Below the pieces are notes generated by a model. The model saw only the letters and a program-made list of their open reading frames with translations. It ran no database searches and was not told where the DNA came from. Shown here in pieces: positions 50,995-61,076 of a stretch of DNA of 64,000 nucleotides; the stretch's first letter is position 1, and every line of letters starts with the position of its first letter. The position numbers and the translations under genes were made by a program. Location: NCBI GenBank assembly GCA_029776065.1, contig JARVJP010000011.1, positions 124,001-188,000 of the forward strand, in the 5' to 3' direction. This DNA comes from Nitrososphaeria archaeon. Lineage in GTDB: Archaea > Thermoproteota > Nitrososphaeria > JACIWG01.

Positions 50995-51088
50995 TGGGGC
51001 CAGTGGGATTTGAACCCACGCTCACCAGCGTTCTGGGCGTCTTTTGCTCCCCAGGCTGGCATCTTTGACCAAGCTGGACGATGACCCC
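50995..51088 (-). tRNA. tRNA-Pro (GGG) with 18-nt intron at 37/38
   Basis: Acceptor GGGGTCA/TGGCCCC, anticodon stem CCAGC/GCTGG, loop CT-GGG-G, T arm GTGGG-TTCAAAT-CCCAC; intron 51031-51048 with BHB-compatible TGGG/CCCA helix. Confidence 0.9.
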
Positions 51089-51129
51089 ACTGTTTGTTGG
51101 TTCTTTTGAGTGGTTTATTTGTTTATTGC

Positions 51130-51903
51130 CTAATAGACCCTTGTAACCTGTAGAATCTCTTTGTACGTCTCGTTGTTTGGATTATATTTGTATTTTTTTA
51201 ACGCTTCTATTATTGGTTTGAGTTCTTTTATTTTAAGTATTCTACGGATCTTTGGTGAGAGTTTACCGCCTATGAAGAAACTTTGTGTAATCGCTGTAAG
51301 ATTGGAGTATTTCTTCTTCTCGCTCGCTGATTCAAAATCAATGATTACAGGTTTATCGTCTTCTCTAACTATTACATGCTTGATGGGGTTGCTTAGTTCA
51401 CAATGTGCGATACCCTTCTGGTCCAGTACAAAGCATTGTCTAAGCAATTCGCGCACGACGCTTTTGAGCCTTTTGGTTGTTCCCCTACCCTTTAATTCTT
51501 GAACGTAATCGCCAATTCTTTTGCCTTCTACAAGCTCAAGTATCAAAAACTCGTCCTTAGAGTGATAAAGTTTAGGTCCTATTCCTACACTATTCACTTT
51601 CCTTAGGAACTTTGCCTCACTCTTTAAAGAAACCCTATCTGCATCTGATCTTAGAACTTTAACAGCAACGTGGCCAAATTCCGTTTCGGCTGCAAAGACA
51701 ACCGCTGTACAACCCTTCCCAAGGACTTTTATTCCATTGATTTCTACGTTGCCCCTTATTAGAACTGCTGTCAATCCAACATCCTCTAGCTTTCGTAGTA
51801 TTCTTTTAGACGCATTTTGGTTAGCTTTTGGATAAGAAAGTAGAATATTGTATGGGGACTTAGCTAACTCGTCAACTGAGATAGTTTTGATCTGTTGGCT
51901 CAA
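51130..51903 (-). CDS. RIO-like/COG2112 predicted serine/threonine kinase
   Basis: LGKGCTAVVFAAETEFGHVAVKVLRSDADR, FLILELVEGKRI, GIAHCELSNPIKHVIV, PVIIDFESAS; start overlaps cca by 32 nt (a later start is possible). Confidence 0.88.
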   Translation of the reverse strand: MSQQIKTISVDELAKSPYNILLSYPKANQNASKRILRKLEDVGLTAVLIRGNVEINGIKVLGKGCTAVVFAAETEFGHVAVKVLRSDADRVSLKSEAKFLRKVNSVGIGPKLYHSKDEFLILELVEGKRIGDYVQELKGRGTTKRLKSVVRELLRQCFVLDQKGIAHCELSNPIKHVIVREDDKPVIIDFESASEKKKYSNLTAITQSFFIGGKLSPKIRRILKIKELKPIIEALKKYKYNPNNETYKEILQVTRVY

Positions 51904-53251
51904 GGATCTCTTTTACCCCTTCCGTTATCCATCTTCTACTATCTGCTTTAACCTCCCTTCCTAATAGAATTTTCCCGTTGTTTTTTAATGGTTCTACTAT
52001 CTTTTTTGATACACCGTATTTTGTCGGGTCTTTGAGAATCTCTCTTGCAAATGATGTGTTTGTTGTTATGTTCCTGTTTTTTAGTGCGCAAATCCTTCCA
52101 TCTTCATTTATCCACATTAAAACTGATATATCCTTATTTTTGGATGTGAATTTATTAGTGTTTTCCTTCTCGAATGCATAAGGCCCGTGCCTTATCTCAT
52201 ATTTTGGAATGTTGTTTTCTTCGAATAGAAAGATGAATGCACTTGCATCCTTGTCGTTGCTTACCGCGAGCGACCTGACTATTTTAAAGCCGTAGTTTTC
52301 AAAATGTTTTGCCAGGCTTTTAACTGTGTGGTTGAGCATACCCCATAGTATGTCAACACTCATCTCTTTGTGTTCAAAGTAAATAGCTAAAAGGTTCTCT
52401 AATAAAGGTGAAGTTAATGCTCTTGTCTCTACCCTTTTCCCAATAAAGTACTCTATCTTAGGGGTTTTGAGTAAGCTTCTACAGGCGATAATGAATCTGG
52501 AAAACGTCTTTATAGATAATGCTTTCCCTAAGTTTCTGTTCACATCTACAGGGTCCGTTATTATCAGTTTGTCGTTTATGAATTGCTCCTTCGCATTTTC
52601 CACCTGTTCTAGGTCTGTAATTACTATTGGAAGTCTCCATTCCGACGCACTTGTCACCAAATCTTTGAAGGATTTAAAACGGAATATCAGTACTTCACAC
52701 ATGTATCCGCTAAACCCTCCAACTTTGATCTCCGCTCCATAGATCCCAGCTACCTTCATAAACTTCTTTAGAATTCGAACATCACTCTTTTGTTCTTGTG
52801 TTAGATTTTTCTTCATAAATTCGAGGTGGTATGGTGAGCGGTCTGCAGCAGTAAGCCATCGCCCTTTTGCTACGTTATAGCATGGGACAACATTCACCCT
52901 TATGCCATCAACGTACGTTTCTACATATGGGTGCTCTGCATACCTGATTATAAGGTTTCCCCTCCCAAATACTTTAGATGCTGTCTCGAAGCTATCCTGT
53001 TCTAGGTCTGTTTTAGAAGCATTAAGGGGATATCTAAGGAATATGTCAATATCCGCTTCTGATGGTAGCCAGGTATCTCTAGCGAACGAGCCTCCTGAAA
53101 TGACTTCTGGTTTGAAGGGGCTTGAAAGCGAATTTTGCTTGATCGATTCGATCACAGTTTCCGCTACTCTTCCCGCCTTTTCCACTTCTAACTTATTTGG
53201 GGTTGTAAGCCTTCTAGCCTCTTTTAAAAGTTCATCAAGCAAGGATATCAC
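51872..53251 (-). CDS. cca: Archaeal CCA-adding tRNA nucleotidyltransferase (class I)
   Basis: GGSFARDTWLPSEADIDIFLRYP, VNVVPCYNV, TAADRSPYHLEF, KVGGFSGYMCEVLI. Confidence 0.97.
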   Translation of the reverse strand: MISLLDELLKEARRLTTPNKLEVEKAGRVAETVIESIKQNSLSSPFKPEVISGGSFARDTWLPSEADIDIFLRYPLNASKTDLEQDSFETASKVFGRGNLIIRYAEHPYVETYVDGIRVNVVPCYNVAKGRWLTAADRSPYHLEFMKKNLTQEQKSDVRILKKFMKVAGIYGAEIKVGGFSGYMCEVLIFRFKSFKDLVTSASEWRLPIVITDLEQVENAKEQFINDKLIITDPVDVNRNLGKALSIKTFSRFIIACRSLLKTPKIEYFIGKRVETRALTSPLLENLLAIYFEHKEMSVDILWGMLNHTVKSLAKHFENYGFKIVRSLAVSNDKDASAFIFLFEENNIPKYEIRHGPYAFEKENTNKFTSKNKDISVLMWINEDGRICALKNRNITTNTSFAREILKDPTKYGVSKKIVEPLKNNGKILLGREVKADSRRWITEGVKEILEPTDQNYLS

Positions 53252-53808
53252 TCACCGATGACTACTAAGTCGGTGTATATCGGTCCACTGGGTGTGAGTA
53301 AACTTTTTTTGATCTTTAATTTCGACATCACATCATAGCCAAATACTTCATTCTGTCTTTGTCTAAGTGCAGCAGAAAGTTCATTTTTATTCAAACCGCT
53401 TTTTACTCTCATTATAGTTAAATGTGGATCAAATCTGTTGCCCGCAGGGAATCCCACTTTTGCAAGGCGTGATTCAACTTCTTTCCATAAAGAAATCATA
53501 GCCTTTGAAGAGTGTTCATCAACCCCAACCCAGATAACGTTAATTCGCGAGAGGGATGGAAAGGCTCCTAACCCCTTGTATAAGACTTTAATCGGCTCAA
53601 ACCTTAAATCAGAAAGGCTCTGATTCACGCTTTCCAACTTAGATTCATCAATCTCACCTAGAAACTTTATAGTAAAGTGTAAGTTTTCTGGTTCAACAGG
53701 TTTCGCTTCGATTCTAAGGGCTAGAAGCTCTTTCTGGGTCTCCACTATCTTAGCTCTTACCTGCTCATTCTCCAAGTCTAAAGCAATGAACGTCCTTATT
53801 GAAGTCAT
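53248..53808 (-). CDS. thpR: RNA 2',3'-cyclic phosphodiesterase (2'-5' RNA ligase family)
   Basis: RTFIALDLE, HFTIKFLGEI, FDPHLTIMRVK (two HxT motifs). Confidence 0.95.
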   Translation of the reverse strand: MTSIRTFIALDLENEQVRAKIVETQKELLALRIEAKPVEPENLHFTIKFLGEIDESKLESVNQSLSDLRFEPIKVLYKGLGAFPSLSRINVIWVGVDEHSSKAMISLWKEVESRLAKVGFPAGNRFDPHLTIMRVKSGLNKNELSAALRQRQNEVFGYDVMSKLKIKKSLLTPSGPIYTDLVVIGE

Positions 53809-53829
53809 TCAACAATCCAATATAATATC

Positions 53830-54447
53830 TTGTTGATAAGTATTATCAAAAAGTATAATTTAGATAGTGTAGAGGTGATAGTGTGCAATAGTTTGGGAAA
53901 GAAGTTCATTATATGCGTCACCGGTCTTCCTGGTTCTGGGAAGACTACTGTTTCACACGAAGTCGAAAGAATGGGTTTCTACTACTTGAATTTAGGCGAT
54001 ATTGTTAGGGAGGAAACAAGGCTAAGAGGATATGAATTAACTGATGCGAATTGCGGTATAGTGATGCTGGATCTGAGAGAAAAGTATGGCCCACAGGCAA
54101 TAGCTCAGATGTCTCTCAAGAGCCTTCCTGAGGAAGGATTGATCGTTGTCGACGGCATCAGAAGTGTATCTGAAGTTCAAGTCTTTAAGACTGTAGGGAA
54201 GACAAAGCTCCTAGCAATACACGCTTCACCCACAAGGAGGTTTGAAATGTTAGCGTCAAGGAGGAGGTCTGACGCACCTTTAACAAGGGAAGAGTTTGAT
54301 ATCAGAGATAAAAGGGAGTTAGAGGTAGGAGTAGGTAACGCCATCGCACTCGCCGATGAAATTGTTGTTAATCACTCTACAATAGAATCTTTGATAGAGA
54401 ACGTCAGACAACTAGTTATTAAGTGGCTCAAGGAGGTTGATTTTTAA
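53830..54447 (+). CDS. UPF0200-family P-loop kinase
   Basis: IICVTGLPGSGKTTVS, LNLGDIVREETRLRG, VDGIRSVSEVQVF; true start may be ATG/GTG near 53881. Confidence 0.88.
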   Translation: MLISIIKKYNLDSVEVIVCNSLGKKFIICVTGLPGSGKTTVSHEVERMGFYYLNLGDIVREETRLRGYELTDANCGIVMLDLREKYGPQAIAQMSLKSLPEEGLIVVDGIRSVSEVQVFKTVGKTKLLAIHASPTRRFEMLASRRRSDAPLTREEFDIRDKRELEVGVGNAIALADEIVVNHSTIESLIENVRQLVIKWLKEVDF

Positions 54448-54473
54448 CGTATATCCCAAAGCTTGATACAACT

Positions 54474-54878
54474 GTGAGCGTTCAAATAAGCGCAAAGGTG
54501 CATGCGTCCGAATCTAGTTCAAAAGTTTCTAAGGCAATAGAGAACGTGTCAGGTGGTGTTAAGCCAATTAAGGTGGAAGAAGAGGGCTTCATAGTATTCA
54601 CATACGATTCAGAAACGGCTTTGCATAACCTTTTCAGGAAGATCAGGGAACGACAGGTTCTCTCCGTAGTAAGGAGACTTCTTCTTAATGGCATGGTAGG
54701 TGACACAACAACAATAATGATCAACAAACAAGTAGCTTTCTCAGGAAGGATCGTGTTATGCGAAGAAGAGGAAGAGTCGCCCTTAGGCCCTATCTATTTA
54801 AAGATAAAAAGTCCTAACATTAATAAAGTCATAGACTGGTTAGCTGGATTAGATAATTTGGAGCGAAGAAGGGAGTGA
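54474..54878 (+). CDS. RNA-binding protein, COG1325/exosome-associated-like
   Basis: AKVHASESSSKVSKAIENV...FRKIRERQVLSVVRRLLLNGMVGDTTTIMINKQVAFSGRI. Confidence 0.8.
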   Translation: MSVQISAKVHASESSSKVSKAIENVSGGVKPIKVEEEGFIVFTYDSETALHNLFRKIRERQVLSVVRRLLLNGMVGDTTTIMINKQVAFSGRIVLCEEEEESPLGPIYLKIKSPNINKVIDWLAGLDNLERRRE

Positions 54879-54885
54879 AGACCGA

Positions 54886-55677
54886 TTGCAGGTTGTCTCT
54901 CTATCTACTCTATTTCTATGGTCTAAACCGATCGAATCTGTCATAGACGTGCTCATAAGGAAGATGGATGCAGATGAAGGGCCTGACGCATGGGATTTGA
55001 TCGATGATGAAAGTTATGGACTTACAAAGGACAACTTAAAGAAGTACAGCGAGCTTGCTTGTTCAGGTATTAAATACACGGTTCACTGTCCTCTTACTAT
55101 CCACGACTATATACATCCGGATCGAAGCGTTAGAAAGAGGTGCGTAAACATTTTGAAGGATTCGATGCTAAATGCTGTGGAACTTTCTCCTTTAACTTAC
55201 GTCTTCCACCCAGCAGCTCTACCTACTAGATTGAAGAGGGATGATGTTAAAGACCTAAACTTCGAATTTGTAGAAGAAATATATAGTTATGCGAAATCCA
55301 TCGGCTTGAATGTCTTGATTGAGAACCACGTCGCGCATATGGACTTTATGATGAATAATATAGAAGAATTTGATGAATTTTATAGAAAAACGAATTCAAG
55401 TATTATGATGGCATATGACGTAGGCCATGCAAATATAGATGGCAAAACTAAAGAATTTGTAGACAGATTTAGAAACAGGATCGGTGTTCTTCATGCGCAT
55501 GATAACGATGGTAGAGCTGATCTTCATTTAGCAATAGGAGACGGAAACATAGACTGGTATTACATCGTAAAAAGATTGAAAGAACGCGATTTTCAAGGCC
55601 CTTTTATCGTTGAAAGCATTTATGATCCTTTTAAGTCAGTTAAGATCCTTAGAAAGATTTTATCTGATACCTTTTGA
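54886..55677 (+). CDS. Sugar phosphate isomerase/epimerase (xylose isomerase-like TIM barrel)
   Basis: VFHPAA, VLIENHV, MMAYDVGHANI, GVLHAHDNDGRADLHLAIGDGNIDW. Confidence 0.88.
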   Translation: MQVVSLSTLFLWSKPIESVIDVLIRKMDADEGPDAWDLIDDESYGLTKDNLKKYSELACSGIKYTVHCPLTIHDYIHPDRSVRKRCVNILKDSMLNAVELSPLTYVFHPAALPTRLKRDDVKDLNFEFVEEIYSYAKSIGLNVLIENHVAHMDFMMNNIEEFDEFYRKTNSSIMMAYDVGHANIDGKTKEFVDRFRNRIGVLHAHDNDGRADLHLAIGDGNIDWYYIVKRLKERDFQGPFIVESIYDPFKSVKILRKILSDTF

Positions 55678-56602
55678 AAGGTTCCCCTGAATCTGGGTAA
55701 GGTACTTCGATAACTTCTAGGTCGTTCGCAACTACAACGTTACTGAAGTGCTTAGTTGCCTCGGCTTCTATTATGGAAGGATTATCGTACCTTGCGCTAA
55801 GATGGATTAGAGCCAGCATCTTCGCTCCGGCTTTAGCCCCTATTTTCGCGGCTTCAACTGAAGTAGAATGCATGTTTTCAACTGCCTTCTCGAAATCCTT
55901 ATCAGAATAGGTTGCCTCAAAGATTAATAGGTCTGCTCCTTTAAAGAATTCAGAAAGCTTTCTGTTTGGGCGTGTGTCACCTGAAAACCCTAAGATTCGC
56001 CCTGGTCTGGGAGGTCCGAGAACCATATCTGGTTCAATAATCTTATTATTTAAAATGATTCTCTCCCCAGATTGTATTTTATGCCATAATGGTCCCTTTG
56101 GGATTCCAAGTTTACGAGCTTTATCGACATCGAATCTTCCAGGTCTTAGGCGCTCTTTTAACAGATAGCTGTAACTTTTAATTAAATGATTCGCTCTAGT
56201 TGCGTAAACTTCATATTCTTTTTCTTGTAAGACTAAGCCTTCCTTTACCTCCTCTATTAATAATTGGTATTGGAGTTTTATCTTCAAGTATTGCATAGCG
56301 GATCTTATAAAGCCCTTGATACCTCTGGGGCCATATATTTCAACAGGTCTTATCCTCTTTAACATACCCATTGTTTGAAGCAGGCCGATGATTCCTCCGA
56401 CGTGGTCTCCGTGGAGATGCGTGATAATGATCTTCATCTTCCTACCAAAACCTATCTTACTTAAGACCATCTGTCTTTGAGTCCCCTCTCCACAATCTAT
56501 CATTATAACTTCGTCCTTTCTAAGAACTGCAATAGATGGAAAGCTTCTATTTGGTACAGGGATGGCTGAGGAAGTGCCTAGAAAGACGACCTTAAGGCTC
56601 AT
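55649..56602 (-). CDS. rnz: Ribonuclease Z
   Basis: VFLGTSSAIPVPNRSFPSIAV, MIDCGEGTQRQ, THLHGDHVGG, LGFSGDTRPNR, LIFEATY, ALIHLSARY. Confidence 0.96.
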   Translation of the reverse strand: MSLKVVFLGTSSAIPVPNRSFPSIAVLRKDEVIMIDCGEGTQRQMVLSKIGFGRKMKIIITHLHGDHVGGIIGLLQTMGMLKRIRPVEIYGPRGIKGFIRSAMQYLKIKLQYQLLIEEVKEGLVLQEKEYEVYATRANHLIKSYSYLLKERLRPGRFDVDKARKLGIPKGPLWHKIQSGERIILNNKIIEPDMVLGPPRPGRILGFSGDTRPNRKLSEFFKGADLLIFEATYSDKDFEKAVENMHSTSVEAAKIGAKAGAKMLALIHLSARYDNPSIIEAEATKHFSNVVVANDLEVIEVPYPDSGEPFKRYQIKSF

Positions 56603-56608
56603 CTGAGC

Positions 56609-57520
56609 TCATCCTAGAAGCTTTAAGTGATCTACTACCGCCTTTGACACATCTACCTTGCTATACTCTGTTTCTATCGTGTTTGATGCTATTAGTTTCG
56701 ACACACCCGCTTTGCTCATCTTCTCAACCGAGTTAATGGTGAGTACGGGGTGAACACATATAGCGATAACTTCTTTCACTTCATATTCATTTAGCACGTT
56801 TGCCGCTTTGACTATGGTTCCCCCTGTAGATATCATGTCATCAACGATGTAGGCTGTGGCTCCCTTGAGTTTTAATGGAGGTGGCTTGATCTTTACTTCT
56901 CCTGTTACTCTGTTTCTCTCCTTTTCGAAGACGCAGTACGGTCTGTTGACCAACTTCGCAAATGTTTCAACCCGTGCTGAGCTACCGAAGTCAGGTGAAA
57001 CAATCACAGCTTCTGAGAGATCCTCCTTACTTAAAGTATAGTCTGCGAGGAAAGGTATTGCTGATACACTGAAAGCTGGGAAGGTAAAGAGCCCTAATCC
57101 TTCTACGTTGTGTATGTCCACCGTCACTAAACGTTTTACACCCATACTAGCCATCAGTTGGCCCACCACTTTTAAACTGACAACCTCCCCTGAAAGATAT
57201 TCTCTATGCTGTCTAGCATATCCTAAGTACGGGCATATCGCATAAACAAAGGCCCCTGTCTCTGAAAGTTTTTTAGCTAGAAGCAAAAGTTGGACGAGAT
57301 GGTGATCTACGGGGGGACTAAGAGTCTGTACGAGTAGGACCCTTTTACCCTTTACATCGGACACTATTCTGAAGTAGTTTTCTCCATCAGGGAACTCTTT
57401 AAACTCTAGATCAGCGATATCACACCCCATTTGTTTAGCCATCGATCTTGCAAAGCTTATAGAAGAAGGGCCTGGAAGTATTACAAAGTCTTGGTTGCTC
57501 ATAGATACCCATATAAACAA
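56609..57520 (-). CDS. prs: Ribose-phosphate pyrophosphokinase
   Basis: EFPDGENYFRI, CPYLGYARQHREY, VSPDFGSSARVE, AYIVDDMISTGGTIVKAA. Confidence 0.96.
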   Translation of the reverse strand: MFIWVSMSNQDFVILPGPSSISFARSMAKQMGCDIADLEFKEFPDGENYFRIVSDVKGKRVLLVQTLSPPVDHHLVQLLLLAKKLSETGAFVYAICPYLGYARQHREYLSGEVVSLKVVGQLMASMGVKRLVTVDIHNVEGLGLFTFPAFSVSAIPFLADYTLSKEDLSEAVIVSPDFGSSARVETFAKLVNRPYCVFEKERNRVTGEVKIKPPPLKLKGATAYIVDDMISTGGTIVKAANVLNEYEVKEVIAICVHPVLTINSVEKMSKAGVSKLIASNTIETEYSKVDVSKAVVDHLKLLG

Positions 57521-57546
57521 CTATAGGTCTAATTAAGTGTTAATGT

Positions 57547-58587
57547 ATGATAAAGGAAGCAGAATGTTATGATAAGATAGATGACAACACTGTAAGATGC
57601 TATTTATGCCCAAAATATTGTATAATTAAAGAGGGCCAAACTGGATTTTGTAAGGTAAGGGAAAATAGAGGTGGTCGTTTATACACATTAATATATGGTG
57701 AGTCATCAAACCAATCTGTTGATGCTATCGAAAAAAGAGCGTTTTTCCACTTCTTCCCGGGTTGCCAGACCTTCTCTATATCTTCTATCGGGTGCTCTTT
57801 AACATGCCCATGGTGTCAATATTACAGCATTTCTCAAACAGAAGTAGGTAGCCAAGTGACTTTTGAGATAACTCCCCAAGAAGTTGTTAACTTGGCCAAA
57901 AAGTATGGTGCCGCCTCGATATGTTATACACACAATGAACCAATAATGTGGTATGAGTTCATAAAGGATGTTTCCAATCTCTCTAAAGGTGAAGGTATAA
58001 AGAACGTACTAGTCACAAACGGTTACATAACGCTTGAAGCATTAAAAAGGCTTGTTGAATACATCGACGCAGTTAACATTAAGGTAATGGGTTTCTCCGA
58101 AGAATTCTACAGAGACTATTGTAAAGGCGAACTCACCCCAATCCTAGACGCTTCAAAATACCTTGTTAAAAATGGTGTGCACGTCGAGCTCTCCTACTTG
58201 GTGATACCTCTACTTAATGATTCCAGCGAAGAAGTAGGAAAGTTCATAGACTGGGTCGTAAACGAGCTTAAGGTTGATATTCCAGTTCACTTTATCCGTT
58301 TCTTTCCTGTCTATAAGTTGGCTGATCGTCCTCCCACACCTGCTGATACTTTAATGGGGATTGCGAACACAGCTTACAAGAGGGGATTAGAGTATGTTTA
58401 TGTCAACAACGTCTTCGTTGAAGGGTTAGAGGACACGCACTGCCCGAGGTGTCGAACTCTATTGATTACAAGGTATAGTTCAACTTTTGTTAACGCGAAC
58501 TTAACAGAGAAGAATGAATGCCCCAGCTGTGGTCTAAAAATTCCAATAATAGGTAAACCAAAGGCGTCTCCACCAAAGCTGTATTGA
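57547..58587 (+). CDS. amrS: AmmeMemoRadiSam-system radical SAM protein
   Basis: CYLCPKYCIIKEGQTGFCKVRENRGG, SIGCSLTCPWCQYYSIS, YTHNEPIMWYEF. Confidence 0.94.
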   Translation: MIKEAECYDKIDDNTVRCYLCPKYCIIKEGQTGFCKVRENRGGRLYTLIYGESSNQSVDAIEKRAFFHFFPGCQTFSISSIGCSLTCPWCQYYSISQTEVGSQVTFEITPQEVVNLAKKYGAASICYTHNEPIMWYEFIKDVSNLSKGEGIKNVLVTNGYITLEALKRLVEYIDAVNIKVMGFSEEFYRDYCKGELTPILDASKYLVKNGVHVELSYLVIPLLNDSSEEVGKFIDWVVNELKVDIPVHFIRFFPVYKLADRPPTPADTLMGIANTAYKRGLEYVYVNNVFVEGLEDTHCPRCRTLLITRYSSTFVNANLTEKNECPSCGLKIPIIGKPKASPPKLY

Positions 58588-58597
58588 TCTAATTTGT

Positions 58598-59746
58598 TTA
58601 GAGTTTTAGGCAGGGTTCACCTTTATCCATAACTAGTCTTCCATCAACATAAAGTTGCCCATTCCCCATGAACTTTACCATATCAAGATGTGAGGATGCT
58701 TTGTTCTTTCCATGGTATGAACCTGTGTTGTTTCCTATAGCAATATGAATAGTTCGATAGATCTTCTCATCAACTATTATGCTCCCATATGTGTACTGAG
58801 CACCAGGGTTACACCCTATTCCCAATTCTGCGATACGGTCTTTTTCTCCCGTATTCGCATCTAAAAATTTTGCGAAATTCTCCTCACCCTTCTCTGCTTT
58901 GTATCCGCTGACTTTCCCATTTTCAAATGTAAGCCATAACGACTTAGCTCTTCCAAAGCCCGTTATAGTTACATCGTCAAAAAAGATTTTTCCATTCGCA
59001 GTGTCTTCAATAGGGGCAATAAAGACTTCTCCAGAGGGTATGTTTAATCCTACATCTCCATTCAATATATCCTCGTCTGAGACTATTCCGTCGTCGACAA
59101 GAATTCTCCTACCTTTTATACTAAATGATAGGTCTGTCCCATCTGTTGCCTTGATTTCCACTATATCGTGCCCTAAGAATGCTTCATAATAGTATCTACA
59201 AAGTTTTATCATCTTTTCTGAAAACGATTCCATTATGCTATTGAAGAAGATATTTCTAAAACGTCTAAGAGGTATCCCAAAGCTTTTTGCCGTTCCTGGT
59301 AAAGGCCATCCAAAATATAGCCATCGCACCCTTCTGTTGTCTAGAATTTCTCTTAACTTTTGAATATTAGGTGCGTCTATCTTCATTTTATCTTTCACAT
59401 CTATAGACCAACTTGGGTTATCGTGCTCGCCGATGAATATGTTGACATCTATTGTTTCTACGATGGCTTTGGTCATCGGGTTGATCTTGCTAAGAGACTC
59501 CTCTGGGGTCAGTTGGTAGCGAAGCCTCGTTCTCTCATCACTTTGGTAAACTAAGGTTGTATAGGCTCCAACCTTCCAACACTCCTCTTCAACTATTTGA
59601 GCGAACTTGTAGCAAGTGGGATCTGTTGGATTACATATTATTCTGACTGACTCAAAATTTCCATCAGGCCTTTTACCTATCCTCAGACTTTGATTGACAA
59701 CTTTGTTTGCTAAATTTCTCATCATAGAAGTTTTAAGACTGTCCAT
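58598..59746 (-). CDS. M29-like aminopeptidase
   Basis: IKATDGTDLSFSIKGRR, LNIPSGEVFIAPIEDTANGKIFFD, AELGIGCNPGAQY, HIAIGNNTGSYHGKNKASSHLD. Confidence 0.88.
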   Translation of the reverse strand: MDSLKTSMMRNLANKVVNQSLRIGKRPDGNFESVRIICNPTDPTCYKFAQIVEEECWKVGAYTTLVYQSDERTRLRYQLTPEESLSKINPMTKAIVETIDVNIFIGEHDNPSWSIDVKDKMKIDAPNIQKLREILDNRRVRWLYFGWPLPGTAKSFGIPLRRFRNIFFNSIMESFSEKMIKLCRYYYEAFLGHDIVEIKATDGTDLSFSIKGRRILVDDGIVSDEDILNGDVGLNIPSGEVFIAPIEDTANGKIFFDDVTITGFGRAKSLWLTFENGKVSGYKAEKGEENFAKFLDANTGEKDRIAELGIGCNPGAQYTYGSIIVDEKIYRTIHIAIGNNTGSYHGKNKASSHLDMVKFMGNGQLYVDGRLVMDKGEPCLKL

Positions 59747-59854
59747 GTTTAAAGCTCGAAATAGCCTCGCTTAAAAGCGTTTTAACTTTCATTATTTCTT
59801 TATTAACTGATAAAGATTAAATAACATTGCTAAGTACATAGTTGGCAGGTTAAT

Positions 59855-60178
59855 ATGGCGGATGTTGTTGTACTTGATGACAAAACCTTTAATGGGAGCA
59901 TAAAGGGTAAGAAAAACGTTCTTGTCTACTTTTGGGCACAATGGTGTAACCCTTGTAAACACATGTCTCCCATTGTCGAGAAGCTTGCCAAAAAATATGA
60001 CGGTAAATTGTTGGTTGGGAAACTGGATGTTGGAACTTCACCTAGTATTTCTGCCAAATACTCAATTTCTACCGTTCCAACGTTTATGTTCTTTAAAGAT
60101 GGTAAAGTGGTTGACTGCCTAATTGGGGCAGTAGGAGAAAAAGGTTTAGACGGCATGCTAAAAGAGCATATCGATTAA
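59855..60178 (+). CDS. trxA: Thioredoxin
   Basis: VLVYFWAQWCNPCKHMSPIVEKLAKKY, ISTVPTFMFFKDGK. Confidence 0.96.
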   Translation: MADVVVLDDKTFNGSIKGKKNVLVYFWAQWCNPCKHMSPIVEKLAKKYDGKLLVGKLDVGTSPSISAKYSISTVPTFMFFKDGKVVDCLIGAVGEKGLDGMLKEHID

Positions 60179-60189
60179 TCTCTTAACCC

Positions 60190-60618
60190 TTAGAGATCAA
60201 GAAGAAACCTAAAGACGAATCTTCCGTCTTTCTTTTTTATCTCCATTAAATGATATGTTACCGCTTTTACTTCTAACTTAGGGTTGTGTTTGCCATAAGT
60301 GAATGGTTCGCCGAGAGCCTTACCCTTTATTAAATAACCTTCATCCGTTTTCTCTAAAGACACCTTAATCGACTTCGCCAAAAACTCTCCTGTAGATGAT
60401 TTCACAAGAACCTCTTCAAGAAAGTTGTAAAGGAGAGATTCGAGATCGAATCCTTTTACCAGAAAGTCGTAAGATTCGGACTCTGAAATCGTCTTCAAAT
60501 CCACCATTAAATCAACAACTGAAAGACCTGCTTTCTTGAAGCACTCCTCAAGATTCTCCCCGGTAACCTCAATATAGGCATCAGAGACATGATCAAGAAC
60601 TTTATAGAAAGAGTGCAT
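60190..60618 (-). CDS. Archease
   Basis: DHVSDAYIEVTGENLEECFKKAGLSVVDLMVD, LLYNFLEEVLV, VKAVTYHLMEI. Confidence 0.95.
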   Translation of the reverse strand: MHSFYKVLDHVSDAYIEVTGENLEECFKKAGLSVVDLMVDLKTISESESYDFLVKGFDLESLLYNFLEEVLVKSSTGEFLAKSIKVSLEKTDEGYLIKGKALGEPFTYGKHNPKLEVKAVTYHLMEIKKKDGRFVFRFLLDL

Positions 60619-60690
60619 CTTGAACCAGAATGTTGAACATAGTATTTATATTTAAATAATTAAAGATGTGAGGATAGAAAAAGTATGAAT

Positions 60691-60777
60691 GCCGGGATGG
60701 CAGAGTGGACCAATGCGCAGGCCTTGAGAGTCTGTCACTCCTCGTGGGTGGCGTGGGTTCAAATCCCACTCCCGGCG
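60691..60777 (+). tRNA. tRNA-Ser (UGA), CCA apparently encoded (to 60780)
   Basis: Acceptor GCCGGGA/TCCCGGC, anticodon stem CAGGC/GTCTG with loop CT-TGA-GA, long variable arm, T arm GTGGG-TTCAAAT-CCCAC. Confidence 0.93.
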
Positions 60778-61076
60778 CCATCTCTAGGAATAAGATCGTC
60801 TACAGTCATTTTATTAAATAGACTGAAATTGAACTGCTATCGGTGCGTCAAGGTGGAAAGGGATGAAGCGTTTGAACCATCGTTTTCTTCTTCATCTGAA
60901 TCGAAATGGAATGTGGTCCTGTTTAATGTCTTAAAAAGTTCACCTAAAATTTAAACCCATTTTTTCCTATCCATCTAAGAGTTGAAAGCAATCATATTGA
61001 ATTTATAACTTAGTGATGTATATGTTTATAACTATATGTTAACTCAGCTCGAAAGTGGTTTAAAGGGTAATTAACG

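Noticed and set aside
60855-60905. Possible C/D box sRNA (GGATGAAG ... ATCTGAAT) in the gap after tRNA-Ser
   Set aside because: C box departs from RUGAUGA and no clear C'/D' pair or rRNA guide could be identified by eye.
60685-60954. ORF 60685..60954 (+)
   Set aside because: Most of its 5' half is the tRNA-Ser gene; the tail has no recognisable domain, so it is a read-through ORF.
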